DNA from: Streptomyces sp. MMG1121
GTDB lineage: Bacteria > Actinomycetota > Actinomycetes > Streptomycetales > Streptomycetaceae
Assembly: GCF_001280015.1 (NCBI RefSeq)
Contig: NZ_LGDV01000063.1
Location: 62,001-126,000, forward strand
Length of the DNA: 64,000 bases
Direction: 5' to 3'
The translations under genes were made by a program, and so were the position numbers. Within the stretch, counting starts at the first letter, position 1. The number at the start of each line of letters is the position of its first letter. The notes beneath the pieces are model-generated. The model had not been told where the DNA came from, searched no databases, and was given only the letters and a program-made list of their open reading frames with translations. Of the stretch, positions 1 through 7,763 are shown one piece after another.

Positions 1-72
1 CAGTGCGGCGAGCGCGCCCACCATCCCCGCGGCCACGGCGGCGGTCCGCACCCTTGCAGTCGCAGAAGTCAC
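1..72 (-). CDS. 5' end of a secreted protein (partial)
   Basis: Only the first 24 codons are in the window; the gene runs off the left edge. The GTG start at 72 is preceded by GGGAG seven bases upstream. The encoded segment has two Arg residues followed by an Ala/Val/Gly-rich hydrophobic run, which is the start of a signal peptide. The protein must be exported or membrane-bound. It lies 67 bases beyond the zinc-free ribosomal genes, so a zinc-uptake protein is possible, but nothing visible proves that. Confidence 0.55.
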   Translation of the reverse strand, partial: MTSATARVRTAAVAAGMVGALAAL

Positions 73-139
73 CGGAAAGCTCCCAAGCTGTAGCGTCCGG
101 CCGCCCTCGGCCGGACGGCCCGCAGCAAGCTACCAGCAG

Positions 140-445
140 TCACCAGGAGGACTTCCGGACGCCGGGCAGGAATCCGTTGTGAGCCTGCTCGCGCAGGTTT
201 ACCCGGGACAGCCCGAAGGTGCGCAGGTAGCCGCGCGGGCGGCCGTCCACCTGGTCGCGGTTGCGCACGCGCGTGGCACTCGCGTCGCGTGGCTGACGGC
301 GCAACTCGCCCTGCGCGGCGCGCCGTTCGGCGTCCGTGGACGACGGCCGGCGGATGATCTCCTTCAGTTCGGCGCGCCGGGCGGCGTACCGGGCGACGGT
401 CTCCCGGCGCCGCTCGTTCTTGGCGATCTTGCTCTTCTTCGCCAT
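140..445 (-). CDS. rpsN: 30S ribosomal protein S14, zinc-independent form
   Basis: 101 aa, the full length of the long S14 class. It begins [13 protein letters not shown] and ends LPGVRKSSW, both S14 hallmarks, and has no CxxC pairs, so it is the C-minus paralogue that needs no zinc. S14 binds 16S rRNA in the head of the small subunit. The ATG overlaps the TGA of the L28 gene by one base, so the two are translationally coupled and share the promoter near 715-742. Families of this kind replace the zinc-binding copies when zinc is scarce and are normally repressed by Zur. Confidence 0.95.
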   Translation of the reverse strand: MAKKSKIAKNERRRETVARYAARRAELKEIIRRPSSTDAERRAAQGELRRQPRDASATRVRNRDQVDGRPRGYLRTFGLSRVNLREQAHNGFLPGVRKSSW

Positions 446-681
446 CAGACCCTTACCCCCCGGGCGCGGATCCGGGCCACGGCCGCCTCGACGCCGATCG
501 CGTCCACGGTCTTCACGGCCCTGGCGCTCAGCCGCAGCCGGACGTACCGGCCTTCGCCGGGCAGCCAGTAGCGCTTGCTCTGAATGTTGGGGTCGAAGCG
601 GCGCGAGGTGCGCCGGTGGGAGTGCGAGATGCGGTTGCCGAAGCCCGGCCGGGCCCCGGTCAGCATGCAGTGAGCGGACAC
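445..681 (-). CDS. rpmB: 50S ribosomal protein L28
   Basis: 78 aa from a GTG at 681 (SAHCMLTG... through [17 protein letters not shown] and [12 protein letters not shown]), the typical L28 length and core. An ATG at 705 is in frame but adds eight residues that are not L28-like, while GAGGAG lies between the two starts and fits the GTG better. It has a single Cys and no zinc-binding pairs. First gene of a leftward operon with S14, divergent from L33 and sharing the Zur-like box with it. The alternative start is the only real uncertainty. Confidence 0.92.
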   Translation of the reverse strand: MSAHCMLTGARPGFGNRISHSHRRTSRRFDPNIQSKRYWLPGEGRYVRLRLSARAVKTVDAIGVEAAVARIRARGVRV

Positions 682-714
682 GGTGACGTAGCTCTCCTCA
701 GGCATTGCTGCTAA

Positions 715-729
715 TGGAATTCATTTTCA
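715..729. promoter_or_regulatory. Zur-like operator
   Basis: TGGAATTCATTTTCA agrees at 13 of 15 positions with the Streptomyces Zur box as I recall it (TGAAAATSATTTTCA). It sits between the divergent L28-S14 and L33-L31-CobW-S18 operons and immediately precedes the L33 -10 element at 731-736, where a bound repressor would block both promoters. The consensus is from memory, but the gene context (all zinc-free ribosomal paralogues) is what a Zur site should have. Confidence 0.75.
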
Positions 730-742
730 GTAAGATACCAGC

Positions 743-907
743 ATGGCACGCAACGAACTCCGCCCGGTCATCAGGCTCCGGTCCACCGCCGGGACCGGCT
801 ACACCTACGTGACCCGCAAGAACCGCCGCAACGACCCGGACCGTATGACGCTGCGCAAGTACGACCCGGTCGCCGGCCGGCACGCCGACTTCCGAGAGGA
901 GCGCTGA
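743..907 (+). CDS. rpmG: 50S ribosomal protein L33, zinc-independent form
   Basis: 54 aa beginning [14 protein letters not shown] and containing [17 protein letters not shown], which is the L33 core. No Cys is present, so it lacks the zinc ribbon of the C-plus form. There is no Shine-Dalgarno; the -10-like TAAGAT at 731-736 is followed by six bases and then the ATG, so the transcript is probably leaderless. The L31 gene starts 9 bases after its stop. Together they form the first two genes of a rightward zinc-starvation operon. Confidence 0.94.
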   Translation: MARNELRPVIRLRSTAGTGYTYVTRKNRRNDPDRMTLRKYDPVAGRHADFREER

Positions 908-916
908 GCCACCGCC

Positions 917-1171
917 ATGCGCAAGGGAATCCACCCGGACTACGGGCCCGTCGTGTTCCGTGACCGTGCCGCCGGCCACGCCTTCCTCACGCGGTCGACC
1001 ATGACGAGCGAGAAGACGGTCGAGTGGGAGGACGGCACCACCTGCCCGGTGGTCGACGTCGAGATCTCGAACGTCAGCCACCCCTTCTGCACCGGCACCG
1101 CGCGCGTGCTGGACACCGCCGGGCGCGTGGAGCGCTTCGAGCGCCGGTACGGGAAGCGGGGCGGCGCGTGA
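917..1171 (+). CDS. rpmE2: 50S ribosomal protein L31 type B, zinc-independent
   Basis: 84 aa, beginning MRKGIHPDY and containing [20 protein letters not shown], both typical of type B L31. The CxxC zinc ribbon of type A L31 is absent. Its stop overlaps the GTG of the following CobW-like gene (GTGA), so the pair is translationally coupled. Replacement of zinc-containing L31 by this form is a known way to release zinc from ribosomes under starvation. Confidence 0.94.
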   Translation: MRKGIHPDYGPVVFRDRAAGHAFLTRSTMTSEKTVEWEDGTTCPVVDVEISNVSHPFCTGTARVLDTAGRVERFERRYGKRGGA

Positions 1172-2328
1172 GCCTGGCGGTGGCCGTCGTCGGCGGGCTG
1201 CACACCGACGCACGCAAGGCGGCCGTCGAGCGGTTGCTCGCCGACGTGCCCGGCAGCGTCGTACTCCATCACGACCTGGCGACGGCCGTCGCCGGCACGG
1301 TCGTGCGCACGGTCCGCGACCGGGGCGGCGTCCTGTCCGCGGGCGAGGCGCCGCTGGTCAACGACTGCGCGTGCTGCGCGCTGCGCGAGGATCTGGTGCC
1401 GGAGCTGCGCCGGCTCGCCGACGAGGGCACGACCCGGCTCGCGGTCGTCGAGCTGTGGGACTCGGTCGAGCCCAAGGCGATGGCGGAGGTGGTCGCGTCC
1501 GGCGGGCTGACCGTCACGGCCGTGATCACCGCCGTGGACCCGGCGCTGGTGCTGCCGTACCTCGGCAACGGCGACGACCTCGCCGAGGCCGGTCTCGCCG
1601 CGGCGGCCACCGACCAGCGCACGATCGCCGACACCTTCGCCCGGCAGCTCGAGTACGCCCCCGTCCTCGCTGTCGCCGACTCCCCGGAGGCCGACGACGA
1701 GGACCGCGAGCTGCTCGCGCAGCTCCACCCGACGGCCCGCCAGGTCCCGATCGGTGCCGTGGCCGGCTCGGACGCGCCGGCGTCTGCCGCCTCCCCGCTG
1801 GCGCGGGCCGCCCTGGCCGGTTTCGACGTGGAGGCCGCGGCGGCCGCCCAGCATCCGGCCTGCGCCCTGCTGCCCGCCGAGGCCGACGAGCACGGTGTCT
1901 CGACCCTGGTCTGGCACCGCCGCCGGCCCTTCCATCCGGAGCGGCTGTACGCCGCGCTGGAGGATCTGACCTGCGCCGCGGCCCGCAGCCGGGGCAGGTT
2001 CTGGCTCGCCGACAAGCCCGACGTGCTGCTCCACTGGGACGCGGCCGGCGGCGCGCTGTGCGTGGAGAGCGCGGGGCCGTGGCTGGCGGGGCTGCCGGAC
2101 GCCGCCTGGGAGCTGGTGCCGCCGGTGCGCCGGGCCGCCGCCGCGCTGGACTGGCATCCGGAGCACGGCGACTGCTGCAACCACCTGGTCTTCACCTCGC
2201 CCGGTCTCGACCGGGACGGACTCGCGCACCTGCTGGAGTCCTGCCTGCTCACCGATGCCGAGTACGCCGCCGGACGCGATGCCTGGAAGCGGCTCCCGCC
2301 CGCCTTCGACACCCTGCTGGAGATCTGA
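1168..2328 (+). CDS. CobW/COG0523-like putative zinc chaperone with degenerate P-loop
   Basis: 386 aa from a GTG overlapping the L31 stop. COG0523 proteins are metal-chaperone GTPases, and those in zinc-repressed operons are thought to deliver zinc. Visible here are the CxCC metal motif (CACC, residues 67-70), the long central domain, and a CobW C-terminal domain with [12 protein letters not shown] and [13 protein letters not shown]. The usual Walker A (GxxGxGKT) is replaced near the N-terminus by [18 protein letters not shown], and no NKxD is seen, so GTP binding is doubtful. It overlaps S18 at its 3' end (TGATG). Membership in the Zur-type operon supports a zinc role. Confidence 0.85.
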   Translation: MSLAVAVVGGLHTDARKAAVERLLADVPGSVVLHHDLATAVAGTVVRTVRDRGGVLSAGEAPLVNDCACCALREDLVPELRRLADEGTTRLAVVELWDSVEPKAMAEVVASGGLTVTAVITAVDPALVLPYLGNGDDLAEAGLAAAATDQRTIADTFARQLEYAPVLAVADSPEADDEDRELLAQLHPTARQVPIGAVAGSDAPASAASPLARAALAGFDVEAAAAAQHPACALLPAEADEHGVSTLVWHRRRPFHPERLYAALEDLTCAAARSRGRFWLADKPDVLLHWDAAGGALCVESAGPWLAGLPDAAWELVPPVRRAAAALDWHPEHGDCCNHLVFTSPGLDRDGLAHLLESCLLTDAEYAAGRDAWKRLPPAFDTLLEI

Positions 2329-2561
2329 TGCCCCGCACGCCCGACCGCAAGCCCGTTCGCAGCCGTCCGAACCCCCTGGACCAGGCCGGGGTCACGTACC
2401 TCGACTACAAGGACACCGACCTGCTCCGGAAGTTCGTCTCGGACCGCGGCAAGATCCGCAGCCGCCGTGTCACCCGGGTCACCGCGCAGCAGCAGCGGCT
2501 GCTCGCGCGGGCGATCAAGAACGCCCGGGAGATGGCGCTGCTGCCGTACTCCAGCAGGTGA
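2328..2561 (+). CDS. rpsR: 30S ribosomal protein S18 (second copy type)
   Basis: 77 aa. [50 protein letters not shown] is split over the protein and is the complete S18 signature; no Cys residues are present. The ATG overlaps the stop of the CobW-like gene. As last gene of the L33-L31-CobW-S18 set it is probably the zinc-starvation S18 paralogue, the main copy being expected beside rpsF and ssb elsewhere. Confidence 0.94.
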   Translation: MPRTPDRKPVRSRPNPLDQAGVTYLDYKDTDLLRKFVSDRGKIRSRRVTRVTAQQQRLLARAIKNAREMALLPYSSR

Positions 2562-2571
2562 ACACGTATGG

Positions 2572-2619
2572 GTAGGCAATCTCCTACGGTTGACGCGTAG
2601 GGCATCGCCTACCTATTCT
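2572..2619 (+). promoter_or_regulatory. Promoter with two GTAGG-N6-CCTAC operators
   Basis: Two 16-bp dyads with the same half sites, GTAGG-CAATCT-CCTAC at 2572-2587 and GTAGG-GCATCG-CCTAC at 2597-2612, start 25 bp apart. A -35 TTGACG at 2590-2595 and a -10 TATTCT at 2614-2619 (18-bp spacer) place the second dyad inside the promoter. The start codon at 2626 lies six bases after the -10, so the mRNA is probably leaderless. The obvious ligand is the ArsR-type repressor at 3008-3355, giving autoregulation. Confidence 0.72.
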
Positions 2620-2625
2620 CCGGGC

Positions 2626-3000
2626 ATGACCATCACGCACGCCTCATTCGTCACGCTTCCCGTCTCCGACCAGGACCGCGCGCTGCGCTTCTACCGGGAC
2701 GTCCTGGGGCTGGAGGTCACCGCCGACCGGGACATGCCCCAGGGCCGCTGGCTCCAGGTGGCCCCCGCGGGCGCCCGGACCGTCTTCACGCTCGCCGGGC
2801 CGGGCATGGGCGGTTTCGAGCCCGGCTCCGCGCGGGGGATCATGTTGGTCACGACCGACGTCGACGCGGACTGTGCCCGGCTCGCCGAGGCCGGGATCGC
2901 CGTGCAGGGTCCGGACGAGCTCCCCTGGGGCCGCATGGCCTTGTTCACGGACCCCGACGGCAACGGTCTTGCGCTGCTGACGGAGAAGGAAGGCTTCTGA
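2626..3000 (+). CDS. VOC-family (glyoxalase/bleomycin-resistance-like) protein
   Basis: 124 aa with the two-repeat VOC fold: an N-terminal LPVSDQDRALRFYRDVLG segment and a C-terminal FTDPDGNGLALL segment, the usual metal- or ligand-binding positions. Family members isomerise, cleave or simply bind small molecules, so the substrate is unknown. It is the first gene of a three-gene operon with an ArsR regulator and an SRPBCC protein, expressed from the operator-bearing promoter at 2572-2619, and likely leaderless. A stress or xenobiotic response is a reasonable guess. Confidence 0.85.
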   Translation: MTITHASFVTLPVSDQDRALRFYRDVLGLEVTADRDMPQGRWLQVAPAGARTVFTLAGPGMGGFEPGSARGIMLVTTDVDADCARLAEAGIAVQGPDELPWGRMALFTDPDGNGLALLTEKEGF

Positions 3001-3007
3001 CCGCTCG

Positions 3008-3355
3008 ATGAACGGGACGGGTACCGCCGCCGAGGACCGGGTCTTCGCCGCGCTGGCCAACGCCACTCGCCGCGAGGTGCTGCGGCTGCTGCGCGAGCGC
3101 GGACCGCAGCCGGTCCAGGCGCTCGCCGACCACTTCGAGATGCGCCGCCCGAGCCTCTCGGAACACCTCAAGGTGCTCCGGGAGGCCGGCCTCGTCTCCG
3201 AGCAGCGCTCCGGGCGGCAGCGCATCTACCGCCTCGAGGCCGCCCCGCTCGCCGAGGTGCAGGACTGGCTCCATCCGTACGAGCGGTTCTGGCGCGACCG
3301 GCTGAGGGGCCTCGGCGATCTGCTCGACCGTATGCCCGACGATGACCGGTCATGA
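3008..3355 (+). CDS. ArsR-family transcriptional repressor
   Basis: 115 aa. The winged helix is complete: ALANATRREVLRLLRERG, then QALADHFEMRRPSLSEHLKVLREAGLV and a wing QRSGRQRIYRL. No CxC or His cluster of metal-sensing ArsR proteins is seen, so this is the subgroup that normally pairs with SRPBCC proteins and senses something other than metal. It starts 7 bases after the VOC gene and its stop overlaps the start of the SRPBCC gene (ATGA). It probably binds the GTAGG-N6-CCTAC dyads in the operon promoter. Confidence 0.9.
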   Translation: MNGTGTAAEDRVFAALANATRREVLRLLRERGPQPVQALADHFEMRRPSLSEHLKVLREAGLVSEQRSGRQRIYRLEAAPLAEVQDWLHPYERFWRDRLRGLGDLLDRMPDDDRS

Positions 3356-3816
3356 GCCGCGAACCCGATGACGACCTGACGACCATCCGCGTCGACCGGT
3401 TCTTCCCGCATCCGCCCGCCAAGGTCTGGCGCGCCCTGACCGACCCCGAGCTGCTCGCCCGCTGGCAGATGCCCGGGGCCGAGGGCTTCCGGCTGGAGGT
3501 CGGGCATCGGTACCGGATGACCTCCGTCCCGCGTCCCAACTCCCGCTTCTCCGGCGTCGTGGAGGTGCGGGTCCTCGCCTACGACGTCGAGCGGATGCTG
3601 TCCGTCCGCTGGGCGGACGCCGATCCGGCCAACCCCGCCGACTGGACGATCACGTGGACCCTGGAACAGGAAGGGCGCGGTACGCGTCTGTTCCTAGTGC
3701 ACGAGGGATTCGATCCGGACGACCCGGCGCAGCTGATGGCACGGAACATCATGGACGGGGGTTGGCGGGGGCATGTCCTGCCTGCGCTGGGGCAGACGCT
3801 GGAACGACTTCGCTGA
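3352..3816 (+). CDS. SRPBCC/AHSA1-domain protein
   Basis: 154 aa. The N-terminal DRFFPHPPAKVWRALTDPELLARW and the C-terminal GWRGHVLPALGQTLERL are the two ends of an AHSA1 (Bet v1-like) domain with a ligand-binding cavity. Function within the family is usually unknown. It overlaps the ArsR gene by four bases and is coupled to it, an arrangement common in actinobacteria where regulator and SRPBCC protein are co-transcribed. Confidence 0.88.
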   Translation: MSREPDDDLTTIRVDRFFPHPPAKVWRALTDPELLARWQMPGAEGFRLEVGHRYRMTSVPRPNSRFSGVVEVRVLAYDVERMLSVRWADADPANPADWTITWTLEQEGRGTRLFLVHEGFDPDDPAQLMARNIMDGGWRGHVLPALGQTLERLR

Positions 3817-3874
3817 TGCGGGCGTCTCCCCGACGGGTAAAGCGGACGTCAAACCTGTAACCGTGGGACCACCG

Positions 3875-3905
3875 CGCGTGCACGTGCATCTGCTCATGCA
3901 TCCGC
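3875..3905 (+). promoter_or_regulatory. 31-bp element shared with the HATPase promoter (copy 1)
   Basis: The first 19 bases (CGCGTGCACGTGCATCTGC) recur exactly, on the other strand, at 5009-5027, and the next 12 match with four changes, so the shared unit is about 31 bp. It contains the direct repeat TGCATCTGC-N3-TGCATCCGC. It ends 81 bp before the DUF397 gene and is followed by a -10-like TATGAT at 3919-3924. Its likely reader is the WhiJ-type HTH protein encoded at 5233-6102. Confidence 0.6.
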
Positions 3906-3986
3906 ACGTGAACGGGGTTATGATCCGGGTCAGTTGACTACAGCATCTATGGCCACACCAGCCAGTGCACCACCGGGGAGCGACCT

Positions 3987-4256
3987 GTGGACCGCGACGT
4001 TGACGGCACGTACGGGGGGTACGACGTGTACAACGGCATGGCTGCCACGCAGCTGGACGGCGTGGCCTGGCAGAAGAGCAGGCACAGCAACTCGCAGGGA
4101 TCCTGCGTGGAGTTCGCCCGGCTGCCGGGCGGCGAGGTCGCCGTACGCAACTCGCGCTTCCCGGACGGGCCCGCGCTCGTCTACACGCGCGCGGAGATCG
4201 AGGCCATGCTCCTCGGCATCAAGGACGGCGAGTTCGACCATCTGATCGCGAGCTGA
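3987..4256 (+). CDS. DUF397 protein (WhiJ-system partner)
   Basis: 89 aa. The DUF397 signature is complete: WQKSRHSNSQGSCVEFARLPGGEVAVRNSRFPDGPALVYTR is spread over residues 28-68. GTG start with GGGGAG seven bases upstream. DUF397 proteins are small Streptomyces proteins that sit beside WhiJ-like HTH proteins and SpoIIAB-like ATPases and modulate them in development. All three kinds are present here (3987, 4417 and 5233). The upstream 31-bp element suggests it is controlled with the ATPase gene. Confidence 0.9.
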   Translation: MDRDVDGTYGGYDVYNGMAATQLDGVAWQKSRHSNSQGSCVEFARLPGGEVAVRNSRFPDGPALVYTRAEIEAMLLGIKDGEFDHLIAS

Positions 4257-4416
4257 CGCGCCGATGCCGGCGGGCGGGGCGGCCGGCAACGATGTCGGGG
4301 TCAGGGCGTCGAGGTGAGGACCGGGGTGCTGCCGGGGCATGAGAAACCGTCGCGGCAGACGTGCGGATGACGGGTGACGCGCGTAGAAAACGTGCGTCCG
4401 TCGGTGCCGTTCCGTG

Positions 4417-4923
4417 TCAGCGGACCGGCCGGAGGCGGAACAGGGCCCAGACGACCTTGCCGTCGAGCGTGCCGGCGAGCGGGTGCCAGCCCCAGCTGTC
4501 GGCGAAGGAGTCGACCAGGAACAGCCCCCGCCCGGACTCGGCCGAGAAGTCGTCCGAGTCGCGCGGCACCGGCGTCTCGTGGCTCGGGTCGCGCACCGCG
4601 CACACCAGTCGCTCGGTCCAGCGCATCAGATGCAGCCGTACGGCCGGGGTGTGCGGCTCGCAGCCGTGCCCCTGCCCCTGGTCGGCCGGGACCGCGTGGC
4701 GCAGGGCGTTGGTGACGAGTTCGGAGACGACGAGGCATATGTCGTCGAAGCGGTCGCCCACGTCCCATTGGTCGAGGGTGGCGCGGGTGAAACGCCGGGC
4801 CTCGCGCACCGCTTCGTAGCGGGCGGGCAGGGCGCAGGAGGCGGCATCCGACACGGCCGCGGGATCCAGCGGCGGAAGGCCCTGCCGTAACGGCTTGAGC
4901 ATGGTCGATCCATTCGTTCCCAT
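4417..4923 (-). CDS. HATPase (RsbW/SpoIIAB-like, AbaA type) regulator
   Basis: 168 aa from ATG 4923 (GGGAG eight bases upstream); a longer frame to 5040 has no supporting signal. GHKL-type ATP-binding site: N box SELVTNALRHA, a G1-like DPSHETP, and G2 ESGRGLFLVDSFADSWG. Such proteins are anti-sigma-like kinases or ATP-dependent switch proteins. Divergent from the WhiJ-like gene, with the 31-bp element 74 bp upstream of its start in the same relative orientation as at the DUF397 gene. Partner sigma or anti-sigma factor not visible. Confidence 0.88.
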   Translation of the reverse strand: MGTNGSTMLKPLRQGLPPLDPAAVSDAASCALPARYEAVREARRFTRATLDQWDVGDRFDDICLVVSELVTNALRHAVPADQGQGHGCEPHTPAVRLHLMRWTERLVCAVRDPSHETPVPRDSDDFSAESGRGLFLVDSFADSWGWHPLAGTLDGKVVWALFRLRPVR

Positions 4924-4996
4924 GCGAGGCACTCCCGGGAATTCGCGGTCGTTGCGATGCAGCGGTGGCGCGGCACCATGGTTTCGGATGCGCAGA

Positions 4997-5027
4997 GCAG
5001 ATGCAAGGGCAGATGCACGTGCACGCG
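4997..5027 (-). promoter_or_regulatory. 31-bp element shared with the DUF397 promoter (copy 2)
   Basis: Reverse-complement match to 3875-3905: 19 exact bases then 8 of 12. It reads toward the HATPase gene, ending 74 bp before its start. The rest of the 309-bp gap between the divergent ATPase and HTH genes (4924-5232) shows no ORF, and I see no other strong signal apart from a T-rich run near 5064. Confidence 0.6.
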
Positions 5028-5232
5028 ACCGAAATGGCACTGCCCGTACCGCTTGTTGGCCATTTTTTCTGCCATCTTTACGACGCTTGTCGCCAGTGGT
5101 CCTGACCTCTTCCCGGCCAGGTGCAGGCAGAAACGGCTCAGCTCTTTCCGTTTCCGTAACCGGACGAGTACTGCTCGAAGTGTTTTAGTGGCAGACTGCG
5201 GGCCCTGAAGACGGTTGGGGAGGCTGGCGAAC

Positions 5233-6102
5233 GTGAGCGCGGGAGAGCCTGGATCGGTGGTGCGGCGGATGCTGCTCGGCTCGCAACTCAGGCGGCTGCG
5301 TGAGGCGCGGGGTATCACGCGCGAGAAGGCGGGGTACTCGATCCGCGCCTCCGAGTCGAAGATCAGCCGTATGGAGCTGGGCCGGGTGAGCTTCAAGACC
5401 AGGGACGTGGAAGACCTGCTGACGCTGTACGGCATCACGGCCGAGGCGGAGCGCGAATCGCTGCTCTCCCTCGCGCGCGAGGCCAACGTGGCGGGCTGGT
5501 GGCACAGTTACACCGACGTCCTGCCCAGCTGGTTCCCCACCTACGTAGGCCTGGAGGGCGCCGCCTCCCTGATCCGCGCCTACGAGGTGCAGTTCGTCCA
5601 CGGCCTCCTCCAGACCGAGGAGTACGCGCGCGCGGTGGTCCGGCGCGGGATGAAGGGCGCGGGCCCGGACGACGTCGAGCGCCGCGTGGCCCTGCGCCTG
5701 GAGCGGCAGCGGTATCTGCTCGCCGACCGCGCCGGCGAGGTCCCCGAGTTCCACATCGTGCTCGACGAGGCCGCCCTGCGCCGCCCGTACGGCGACCGCG
5801 CGGTGATGCGCGGCCAGCTCCAGCACCTCATCGACATCTCCGAGCGCCCCAACGTACGGCTCCAGGTCATGCCGTTCAGCTTCGGCGGGCACTCCGGCGA
5901 GAGCGGCGCCTTCACGATCCTGAGCTTCCCGGACGCCGACCTGTCCGACGTGGTCTACCTGGAACAGCTGACCAGCGCCCTCTATCTGGACAAGCGCGAG
6001 GACGTCGCCCAGTACGAGCAGGCGCTCAAGGAGCTCCAGCAGGACAGCCCGGGCACCGACGAGAGCCGGGACCTGCTGCGAGGACTCCTTCAACTCTCTT
6101 GA
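5233..6102 (+). CDS. WhiJ-type XRE-family regulator (HTH + DUF5753)
   Basis: 289 aa. The N-terminal XRE helix-turn-helix runs from LGSQLRRLREARGITREKAG to SKISRMELGRVSFKTRDVEDLL; the rest is a DUF5753 domain with WWHSYTDVLPSWFPTYVGLE, the QTEEYARAV motif and a C-terminal VVYLEQLTSALYLD. GTG 5233 is preferred over the TTG at 5215 because GGGGAGG lies between them. WhiJ paralogues repress or time sporulation genes together with DUF397 and ATPase partners, both of which are adjacent. Likely binds the two 31-bp elements. Confidence 0.9.
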   Translation: MSAGEPGSVVRRMLLGSQLRRLREARGITREKAGYSIRASESKISRMELGRVSFKTRDVEDLLTLYGITAEAERESLLSLAREANVAGWWHSYTDVLPSWFPTYVGLEGAASLIRAYEVQFVHGLLQTEEYARAVVRRGMKGAGPDDVERRVALRLERQRYLLADRAGEVPEFHIVLDEAALRRPYGDRAVMRGQLQHLIDISERPNVRLQVMPFSFGGHSGESGAFTILSFPDADLSDVVYLEQLTSALYLDKREDVAQYEQALKELQQDSPGTDESRDLLRGLLQLS

Positions 6103-6171
6103 AACGCAAGTACGATGACGTGCGATCAGACCGTGACCGGGATCTGGCTCCGCTAGTGATTGAGGGATCAC

Positions 6172-7632
6172 ATGTCGTCCTACTTCAGCGACCTGGCCCA
6201 GCAGTACATCGACGGTGAATGGCGTCCGGGCACGGGCTCCTGGGACGTGATCGACTTCAACCCCTACGACGACGAGAAGCTCGCCTCGATCACGGTGGCC
6301 ACGATCGACGAGGTGGACCAGGCCTACCGGGCCGCCGCCCGCGCCCAGAAGAAGTGGGCCGAGACCAACCCCTACACCCGGCGCGCGGTCTTCGAGCGGG
6401 CGCTTCGGCTGATAGAGGACCGTGAGCAGGAGATAGCCGACCTGATCGTCGCGGAACTGGGCGGCACGCGCGTGAAGGCCGGTTTCGAGCTGCACCTCGC
6501 CAAGGAGTTCCTGCGCGAGTCGGTCCACCTCGCGCTGCGCCCCGAGGGCAAGATCCTGCCCTCCCCTGTCGACGGCAAGGAGAACCGCGTCTACCGGGTG
6601 CCGGTGGGTGTCGTGGGTGTGATCAGCCCCTTCAACTTCCCGTTCCTCCTCTCGCTGAAGTCGGTCGCCCCGGCGCTCGCGCTCGGCAACGGCGTGGTCC
6701 TCAAGCCGCACCAGAACACCCCGATCGCCGGCGGCACCCTGATCGCGAAGATCTTCGAGGAGGCCGGGCTGCCCGGCGGCCTGTTCAACGTCGTCGTCAC
6801 CGACATCGCCGAGATCGGCGACGCCTTCATCGAGCACCCCGTCCCGAAGGTCATCTCCTTCACCGGCTCCGACAAGGTCGGCCGGCACGTCGCCACCGTC
6901 TGCGCCAGGAACTTCAAGCGCTCGGTGCTCGAACTGGGCGGCAACAGCGCGCTGGTGGTCCTCGGCGACGCCGACATCGACTACGCGGTGGACGCGGCCG
7001 TCTTCAGCCGGTTCGTCCACCAGGGCCAGGTCTGCATGGCGGCCAACCGGGTCCTCGTGGACGCTTCCGTCGCCGACGAGTTCACCGAGAAGTTCGTCGC
7101 CAAGGTCCGCACCCTGAAGACCGGTGACCCGCGTGACCCGCAGACCGTCATCGGCCCCGTGATCAACTCCCAGCAGGCGAACGCCATTTCGGCCGCCGTC
7201 GAGCAGGCGCTCGCCGAGGGCGCCACGGCCCTGGTGCGGGGGGCCGCGGAGGGCAACCTGGTCGCGCCCAGCGTGCTCACCGACGTACCGGCCGCGTCCG
7301 CGCTGCTCCAGCAGGAGATCTTCGGCCCGGTCGTCTTCCTCATCCCGTTCGACGGCGAGGAGGAGGCGGTCCGCATCGTCAACGACACCCCGTACGGCCT
7401 GAGCGGCGCCGTCCACACGGGCGACATCGAGCGGGGCGTCGCCTTCGCCAAGCGGATCGACACCGGCATGTTCCACGTGAACGACGGCACGGTCCACGAC
7501 GAGCCGCTCGTCCCGTTCGGCGGCGAGAAGCACTCGGGCCTCGGCCGCCTGAACGGCGAGACGACGCTGGAGGCCTTCACGACCATCAAGTGGATCTCGG
7601 TCCAGCACGGCCGCAGCGGCTTCCCGTTCTGA
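6172..7632 (+). CDS. NAD(P)-dependent aldehyde dehydrogenase
   Basis: 486 aa. Catalytic features of the ALDH superfamily are present: ISPFNFPF, FTGSDKVGRHV, the general-base motif LELGGNSA and the nucleophile in HQGQVCMAANRV, followed by EIFGPVV and PFGGEKHSGLGR. ATG 6172 is preceded by GAGGG with a five-base spacer. The sequence leans toward the benzaldehyde/vanillin-type subgroup (NPYTRRAVFERA), but the substrate cannot be read from sequence. It follows the WhiJ-like gene by 69 bp and could be transcribed with it or separately. Confidence 0.92.
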   Translation: MSSYFSDLAQQYIDGEWRPGTGSWDVIDFNPYDDEKLASITVATIDEVDQAYRAAARAQKKWAETNPYTRRAVFERALRLIEDREQEIADLIVAELGGTRVKAGFELHLAKEFLRESVHLALRPEGKILPSPVDGKENRVYRVPVGVVGVISPFNFPFLLSLKSVAPALALGNGVVLKPHQNTPIAGGTLIAKIFEEAGLPGGLFNVVVTDIAEIGDAFIEHPVPKVISFTGSDKVGRHVATVCARNFKRSVLELGGNSALVVLGDADIDYAVDAAVFSRFVHQGQVCMAANRVLVDASVADEFTEKFVAKVRTLKTGDPRDPQTVIGPVINSQQANAISAAVEQALAEGATALVRGAAEGNLVAPSVLTDVPAASALLQQEIFGPVVFLIPFDGEEEAVRIVNDTPYGLSGAVHTGDIERGVAFAKRIDTGMFHVNDGTVHDEPLVPFGGEKHSGLGRLNGETTLEAFTTIKWISVQHGRSGFPF

Positions 7633-7763
7633 CCCTCTCCCGGTCTTTCTCGCCCTTCTCCGCCAGCCGGGCCATTGAGGACAGGATCTGACCTCGATGG
7701 CCCGTAGCTTCGGTGATGTCAGGGGCGAATCGCTCCGGCGGCACCCAGGAAAGGCGGCCGGTC

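Noticed and set aside
5185..7608. 807-codon open frame on the minus strand
   Set aside because: It mirrors the WhiJ-like and aldehyde dehydrogenase genes, is rich in G, R, V and D from reversed high-G+C codons, and has no domain.
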